Of a stretch of 64,000 nt of DNA, positions 57,701-64,000 are shown piece by piece. A program made the position numbers and the translations under genes. Source of the stretch: Ulva prolifera (lineage: Eukaryota; Chlorophyta; Ulvophyceae; Ulvales; Ulvaceae). Every line of letters begins with the position of its first letter. The stretch's first letter is position 1. The notes beneath the pieces are model-generated. The model did not search any database and was not told where the DNA came from. It worked only from the letters and a program-made list of their open reading frames with translations. The stretch lies in assembly GCA_023078555.1 (NCBI GenBank), contig CM041201.1, positions 8,439,172 through 8,503,171 of the forward strand, in the 5' to 3' direction.

Positions 57701-60700
57701 GCATTGCACGAGTTTGCCAGGCATGGCGCCGACGTACGTGCGACGGTGGCCCTTGATCTCCGCAACATCTGATAGCCCTCCCACGGAGAAGCGGAAGAAC
57801 TTGCGGCCGAGGGAGTTGGCGATACTCTTGCCGATGGACGTCTTGCCGACGCCGGGCGGGCCGACCATGCAGATGATCTTGCCCTGCACCACAGCCGTGC
57901 CCGCATCACCCATTAGGCACAAACAGGCACGCTCAGGGAGCTCGGATGCGCACACAAAGACCACGGTCGCCATGCTGGCAACCAACGCGGCCGACCACGC
58001 TCCGCAATGCATATGACTCCGGTGCAGTCAAGGTAGCTGATTGCATCAAACACGGCAGTCGTGACGCGGATTACCCCATCCAGTCTGGCAGTGATGTGTA
58101 CACAGACCACGCATGCATCCCTCGTGGACGTCTACGACCAGGCACACGAGTGTCGGAGCACGTGGCGCTACCTACCGGAGCCTTGCCATTCCAGTTGGGT
58201 GCGCTGGTGGGACGATCTAGAGGGATGCAGCGCTAGCAGAGATGGACGTGGCGGGTTTGCTGGACCGGACAGGCAGGGTGACAAACAGGATGCACACAGG
58301 CAGCCTCGTGACCATCCCCACACCAAACAAACAGAAAACCGGGCAGCTGGCCGCACCTGCACGGCGTTGTTGAGCTTCCCGACGGCGATAAACTCCAGGA
58401 TGCCGTCCTTGACGTCCTGCATGCCGTAGTGGTCCGCGTCGAGGCACTGCCTCGCAAAGGCGATGTCGAAGCGCTCGTCGTTGTACAGGCCGTACGGCAT
58501 CGACGTCAGCCAGTCGAGGTAGTTGCGCGAAACGTTGTACTCTGACGACGCCGTCTCGAGCACCCGCAGCTTGCTGATCTCCTCCTCCACTGCCTGCTGC
58601 ACCTCCTCAGGGGCATTTTTCCTGCACGCAGCATGCATCTCAGCCCCCAAGACGACGCAGCTGCACCAGAAGTGCCATAGCCCCTGTGCGTGCGCCCACG
58701 CACCGCTGCGCCGCCGCGTGGTAGAGGCCGCCCGCAGCGAGTGTGCCGCTTCACTTGGCGAAGGGGGAGCGTGCACACGCGGCAGCTGTGGTACCAGTGG
58801 GACGCCTGAAATCCCCAGCATGCGGTTTGTGAGTGCCACAGATCAGGCCGGACAAGCAGCGCGCAGGCAGTGTCTGCGCCTGCTGCATGCGCCGAGCGGA
58901 GGCATCAGACGAACCAAGCACCGTTCCCGACATACACTGCACCACCGGGACAGATTCCAGCTCCCAAGGCTGCCAGTGCAAGGCCGAGTCGAGCCGCGGG
59001 GGACGCACTTGACGGGCTCGAAGCGGTCGATAAACTTCTGGATGACCTGGCCCTTCTCATCCTTCGTGATGCCGAGCTCCTTCTGGATGTGCTTCATCTG
59101 CTCCATGAGGAAGTAGCGCTTCTGCTCCTTTGTGAACTTCTCCTCAACGCGGCGACTGATGTCGCGCTGCAGCTGCAGCAGCTCGAGCTCCTTCTTCACG
59201 ATCGCCAGCGCCTTGAGCATGCGGCGCGGCACGCTGCCCTCCACGAGGAAGTCCTGGAGGTCGTGCGCCGTGCCGTTCACCAGCGACACCGCAAGGTCTG
59301 CGAAGCGCGCGAGGTCCTGCACACGCCGACACAGGCAGTCAGCTGCGGGCCCGCAGGGGCTGCACACAGAAGGCCCCGCGCTGAACGCTGGGGATGCTGC
59401 AGCCAGGCAGGTGCTTGCACAAGCCTGGTTGTCGGGCTGGCATAGCGGGGGGCACAGTGGGACCCATGCATACACAGCTGTGGAGATGTCACATAACCGG
59501 CGCTAGGTATGCTGATACACATCACAGACGGCCATGGTATTCAGCTGCAGGATGCAAGTTGTGTCTGGGTGCATAGCAGTCAAGACACATGCATGAGCAG
59601 CGGTGGGCGAACGGTCAGAAGGCCGGTCTGCGATCGCCGCAGGTGACTCCGATGTGGGCATGGTCTGCGTTGAGCATTTGAGCAACCACTCCAGCCTCTC
59701 TGAGGACATGCAGTGCGACGTGCAGCGGACCAGCTTATCGGACTTGTGAGTCATCGTGGCAGCGCAGGAGACATCGGACACACACTTTCCGAGCAGCTGG
59801 GGTGGGTGTGCGGGTACGTCAGAAGGGGAGTGCAGAAAAACCCGAGGCCACATGAGACCCATACAGATTCGCAGTTTAGAGCACAGTGGCGGTCCTCACA
59901 TGATGGCAGTGTACTGCATGCATGAGCAGGCATGAAGGAGTGTAGATGGGTAGGAGGAAGGTACCTGGAAGTCGCCGGTGCGGACGTGCCGCATCTGCTC
60001 AAGGTACACGGGAGCCTGCTCAAATACGCTCTTGAGCGCTTGAGTGAGCTCCTGATGTGTTGCCCGGATGTCAGGGTCTTCCTTATTGTAAGGCTCATCT
60101 GGAATGGGCCGGCACTGCAGTTTTAGGGGCGCCCGCTGCAATGTGCTCTGCCGGCGAATCCTGCGGAGGGCTTGAACACCGACATGAGCCTGCACAGGGG
60201 CTCTTCTGGTGGTGCACGGCCGCAGAATGCAACTGCTGCTGGGTCCATGCGCAGGTCATGCATGGGCTGATTGTGGCAACAGAATTGCACTGCGGACACA
60301 TGGGGGACTGTTTGCCCTGTATGGAGCAGCTACATACCACCTCTTGGCCTTGCTCATTGACACCGACGCTGAAGCCCTTTAAAACGCCAAGAGTTCCGAC
60401 CTCCTCCAGGTGCTCTGCTTCAAGCCCATCTAAAGGCTTCAGATGGTCCTCCTGTGCCGATGGCTCGTTCTCTGTTGCTGCGCTACGAGGTCCTAGACTA
60501 CGAACAAACAGACCAACTCGCACTGTGGAGTTCAGCTGCTCCATCTGCTTGATCTGCTGGATGAGCGGCTGATCGATAATCTTTTCAAACAGCGGGATTC
60601 CACCTGCACAGCCATGATACCCCACCTCATACACAAAACCGAGCTACAGCATATTGCGGGTAGATACCTGCGGGGTGCCATGCGGTTTCCGCACCTGGAA

Positions 60701-60929
60701 CGAGAGGCTTCCTGATGGGAATGATGAACAGGTCTTGCAGAGATGCATCCTTGGAGGGGTCCACCAGGACGCTCCCTCCATCACTATTTTCACCTTCTGC
60801 TTCTTTTTCAAGTGCTCTAGGACACGAGGAAATAACTCTTACAGCTGTGCGGGGATTGGCGGCAGTTGTCGTGAGCCACCCGGTGTGTCTCACAGAGCGC
60901 GCCAGCAACCTCGCTGCCGAGATCAACAT
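54792..60929 (-). CDS. LON1: Lon protease, ATP-dependent, probably mitochondrial
   Basis: Lon is a AAA+ Ser-Lys protease of the mitochondrial matrix that degrades oxidised and unfolded proteins. The start [20 protein letters not shown] is an Arg/Ser-rich presequence. Approximate exons in transcription order are 60929-60694, 60603-60341, 60195-59967, 59319-59005, 58620-58362, 57883-57690, 57395-57165, 56625-56390, 56022-55832, 55732-55493, 55374-55145 and 55063-54792. They encode the N-domain ([29 protein letters not shown]), the coiled coil ([17 protein letters not shown]), Walker A (GPPGVGKTS), Walker B ([11 protein letters not shown]) and [20 protein letters not shown]. The protease domain has [14 protein letters not shown] with the catalytic Ser and [16 protein letters not shown] with the catalytic Lys. 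An acidic Ser/Asp/Thr-rich insert of about 60 residues precedes the protease domain. The stop is at 54792, with a minus-strand TGTAA only 5 nt beyond it. Confidence 0.95.
57653..57673 (+). repeat. Poly(G) tract, 21 nt
   Basis: Twenty-one uninterrupted G lie in a Lon intron close to the 3' end of the Walker A exon. On the transcribed strand this is a C21 run. Confidence 0.9.
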
Positions 60930-61490
60930 CGAGGATGGGAAGGAGGTATTCAACAAGATGCCGTATCAGCGAATTTGGCACAACATTTCACAGATAGATT
61001 GCAGCTTGTAACAGAGCGAAACGAACAGGCCAAAGGACCGGAGCCTACTGCACCCTCGCCGTTATGCTGTGCAAAACACCGCTGTCCAAATATGACCAGG
61101 TGTGCCGCAATGGCTCCTGGTTGGTTATAACATGCTCGTGCACCCCGCAGCAGGTCACACCATCGCACGAAAGAGTGTTCCAGGTCAATCGTGCACAGTG
61201 CACAGAACCGCGCGATAATCAAGGAGGCACATCTTCAGGTATTTACCAGGGCGTTGATGGATTGGCGTGCACTGTAAACACCTGCAATCTCTGTTCTGTA
61301 GCGTGCAGTGGTCGCATCAGCTCTGCGGTCCAGGTGGCCACACGATCGCTGGGATGCTCGTGACGTTTCCGCAGCTGGCGGTGACGCCGATCACGATGAT
61401 GTGAGCCAGTAGGTATGTTAGACTACAACGGTGCGCAGCAGGAGGCCATATGCGTGTTCCCTTCCGTGCCTGAGATTAGACTGATTGAAT
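60930..61490. other. Divergent intergenic region between Lon and the DUF1350 gene
   Basis: About 560 bp. No gene recognised; it should contain both promoters. Confidence 0.45.
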
Positions 61491-63796
61491 ATGAGTTACT
61501 TGAAGCCCGTACGCCCGATCAGGACTCAACTTGTCCAGACCAAGGTGAGTACTACTGACAAGTAGAGATTTTGATCCTTTTCCGCATGCTGTACGGCCAT
61601 GAAATTGTTTGTTTTCACTTCTCTGCATCATGCCGGGCATTCAATTGCCGGAACCTTCGCTGACGAGCTACAAGTCCCTCGCGTTCTTACGCACTCTGCC
61701 GTCCTGCTTCTCTCCGAATGACTACTCTTCTTGTCAATGGCTCAGTATCGCTCATGTTGTGCCCTTGCAGCCTGCTTTGACAGTGCCACGAGGTGGGGAA
61801 GCAGAACCACAGGCACGAGTCACGTACCCAGTCGGCCATCCAGATGGCATCGTCCACTTTATAGGTGGAGCATTCGTGGGAGCTGCACCACAGACGTCCT
61901 ACAAGTGCGCCTCTGTCTCCGACCATCTGTGTCTGGCTTGTACCACTGCCTGCCCTACGCTCCCTGTTCACCAGAGCAGCATCTGAACAACCTTGTCCTT
62001 TGCAGGTACCTCATCAACACGATAGCAAAAGCCGGATACACTGTCATCCAGACGCCATACCCCTTCACTTTCGCCCATGAGGAGCTCGCAATGGACCTTC
62101 TCAAGGTGTGCCCAACCCTGAAAAAGCAACCATGCATACACACATCTGATGTCCATCACATGCCCAGGCCCATCGCCCGAAACAGACGTGCTAGATGTGA
62201 CCTCAGACACTGCATGTGCAGTCGTACATGTCTTGTGTCCAAAACATGAAGGAAATGGGGCTGGAGGCAGCTGTGCCAAAGCATGTCCCTACCCACGGGA
62301 TCGGCCACTCAAACGGCGCCTTGATGCACCTTCTCATAGGATCACTAGTTCAAGCTCCCTACACCTCCAACGTCCTCATGAGCTTCAACAACAAGGAGGT
62401 CAGTGACGCGATTCCTATTCCAGGTGCACCTCTGGCCACTCACTGGATACAACGCGTGCCGATAGTCCAGTAGCCACAAGCTTGTCCGTTCCAAATTTTG
62501 AATAGGTGATGCTCATCATGGTGGTTCTAATCAGGCCTGGGGGATGTACACTTCTCAGGCACCAGCCATGTGCACAACAAGTTTTGTGACAGCCGCTTTC
62601 ACGTCCAGCGTTCCATAACGCTGTGCGCATAGGTATCTTTAGGGCTGCAGCTACATGATCACAGCGAGAACGAGACTTTGCCTCAGCAATCCTGTCGCCG
62701 ACCATGCCATGCCGCTAGGTAGCATGCGGCACAACCTTCATGCAAGCTCCCAGCCTTGACCTGCATGCTCTGTCCAACCCTCCCCAGCAATTTGGGCTCC
62801 CGACGCCGGCGTTGCACGCTCCCAGCATCTTGCACCCCACCGCACATCAGCACGACCGCGGCGGCGCAGCACACGGCATCACGCCTAGCACAGGGAGCTC
62901 GAGGGGCTGTGCAGGGTTTGTGGAGCGGGCGCGGCCGATCCTGCAGCAGGGTCGCGAGCGCGGGGTGGTGCTGTCGAAGGAGGACATCCGGGAGCGCTGT
63001 AAGCAGCTGCTGCAGGTCAACTCGATCCCGGCTGCAGCCCTCGGCCTCTCCGGCGACGACGTCGGGCCGTTGCTGTCGCAGCTGAGCTCTTGCCTCGAGG
63101 AGGTGTGCCCCCGCTCCACCGACACCTGCTGATGTTTGCGCCTCTCGCACCTCCTCTGTGCATGCGGGAACAGCGCTGGAGAATGCCGCTTCACATCTCG
63201 CTCGCCGCCGCGTCTGCAGTGTGCGTCATGCCCTCCACTGTTCGCATGGCCAAGCAGGGGTGCAATATGTCACAGACCAGAGAATGCACGCCATTATCAG
63301 ACTCTGATTTTAAATTGCAGAGGACTGTTTCTGTGCCACCACATTGATGCGCACAGGCACAAGTACAGGATTGTGGGCACATCTCAGGCTGCTGCGATGA
63401 GTGGCCGTGCATGGTGCGTTGAGGGGTGTAGCGAGGTGTGTGCGCTGTGTGCAGATCGAACTCGGAGCTACAAACTTCAGCCCAACACCGCAGGAGTCTC
63501 GCTCGCTCATCGCGAGCCGGTACTCTGTGCCCAATGCGCTCATGGTAAGATTCGAGAATGACAACATTGATGAGACTCCAGAGATGCTAGAGTTGATACA
63601 GAGGGAGCAGGGCCGCCGTATCCAGGAGGCAGCTCTCCCCGGCACGCATGTGACGCCATGCCTCGGGCCGGATGAAGAGGTGTTCCAGAAGGGGCTATCG
63701 CTTGGCAATGTTCTAGGCACGGCGGGCGCTGTACTGAACTTCCGGGACATGACGCAAACATGTGACACCGTCAAAGACTGGCTGCGAAAGTTTTAG
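61491..63796 (+). CDS. DUF1350 family protein (alpha/beta-hydrolase-like), 339 aa
   Basis: DUF1350 proteins occur in cyanobacteria, algae and plants, mostly plastid-targeted, without a proven reaction. Six exons (61491-61544, 61771-61904, 62006-62105, 62222-62423, 62915-63102 and 63455-63796) total 1020 nt with all phases matching. The family opening is VHFIGGAFVGAAPQTSYKYL then INTIAKAGYTVIQTPYPFTF. A nucleophile-elbow-like GHSNGALMHLLIGS is followed by NVLMSFNNKEVSDAIPIP. The C-terminal half has ELGATNFSPTPQESRSLIAS and NALMVRFENDNIDETPEMLE. LPGTHVTPC carries the candidate catalytic His. The first exon, MSYLKPVRPIRTQLVQTK, is basic but short for a transit peptide, so a further upstream exon is possible. 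TGTAA lies at 63834-63838. Confidence 0.88.
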
Positions 63797-63833
63797 GTAC
63801 TGCTGCCGGGACAGGCGGATGAGGGGGCATGTA

Positions 63834-63838
63834 TGTAA
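63834..63838 (+). terminator. TGTAA polyadenylation signal of the DUF1350 gene
   Basis: TGTAA lies 38 nt downstream of the stop. Confidence 0.45.
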
Positions 63839-64000
63839 CTTTGCCATGGGGCGCGCCGCGTGGTATTTACTTAGAGTCTGCCTCTGGTGCACTGCTCAGT
63901 CGTGGGTTGACTTGTTTGTTGGGGGCGTTTCACTGTGACGCCGACTGCATTCAGCTGAATAGCGGTAGCAGGCACCCACGTGTTCTGCACTCCCAAGAAA

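Noticed and set aside
1..64000. CRISPR arrays, bacterial operons, organellar or rRNA genes
   Set aside because: The window is intron-rich eukaryotic nuclear DNA. No spaced repeat arrays, Shine-Dalgarno-led operons or rRNA-like blocks were seen.

Overview
This window is nuclear DNA from a eukaryote, most likely a chlorophyte green alga. Nearly every gene is split by short GT-AG introns, typically with a CAG or TAG acceptor. The protein set points to the green lineage: an SnRK2-type kinase, a plant/algal DUF1350 protein and mitochondrial ACP and Lon. Several genes carry TGTAA or its reverse complement shortly after the stop, which is the chlorophyte-style polyadenylation signal. RIB43A, an axonemal protofilament-ribbon protein, implies that the organism makes flagella at some stage. 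The species cannot be named from this sequence alone.

Layout, left to right: the 3' part of ETF alpha (+); Arp2/3 subunit ARPC1 (-); co-chaperone SGT1 (+); a 399-aa coiled-coil protein (-); a 99-aa orphan (+); a possible small membrane protein (-); a GT-skewed dispersed repeat (copy A); THOC7 (+); an SVOP-like MFS transporter (-); a gene-poor 3 kb; ribosomal protein L3 (+); an SnRK2-like kinase (+); a CUL1-like cullin (+); mitochondrial acyl carrier protein (-); a 2167-aa Ala/Gln-rich coiled-coil giant (-); a 229-aa orphan (-); a TSNAXIP1-like coiled-coil protein (-) that diverges from RIB43A (+); a dead Ty3/gypsy integrase tail (-); a degenerate-motif protein kinase (-); the second repeat copy (copy B); mitochondrial Lon protease (-); and a DUF1350 alpha/beta-hydrolase-like protein (+).

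I rebuilt exon/intron models by hand. For SGT1, THOC7, L3, SnRK2, cullin, mACP, the giant coiled-coil gene, the 229-aa orphan, the TSNAXIP1-like gene, RIB43A, the HGD-kinase and DUF1350, the exon lengths sum to an exact multiple of three with matching phases at every junction. The MFS gene and Lon are given as spans with approximate exons.

Most genes are unrelated housekeeping functions, so this is not a functional cluster. The exception is the divergent RIB43A / TSNAXIP1-like pair, which shares about 455 bp of upstream DNA and may be co-regulated for cilium assembly.

The most novel signal is the pair of roughly 600-680 bp repeats at 10506-11121 and 53770-54452. Each has its own target-site duplication, the same 3' end and conserved hairpins, and one copy is 5'-truncated. 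This looks like an undescribed non-autonomous retroelement family. A second unusual signal is that three coiled-coil/axonemal gene models each require a GC-AG intron.
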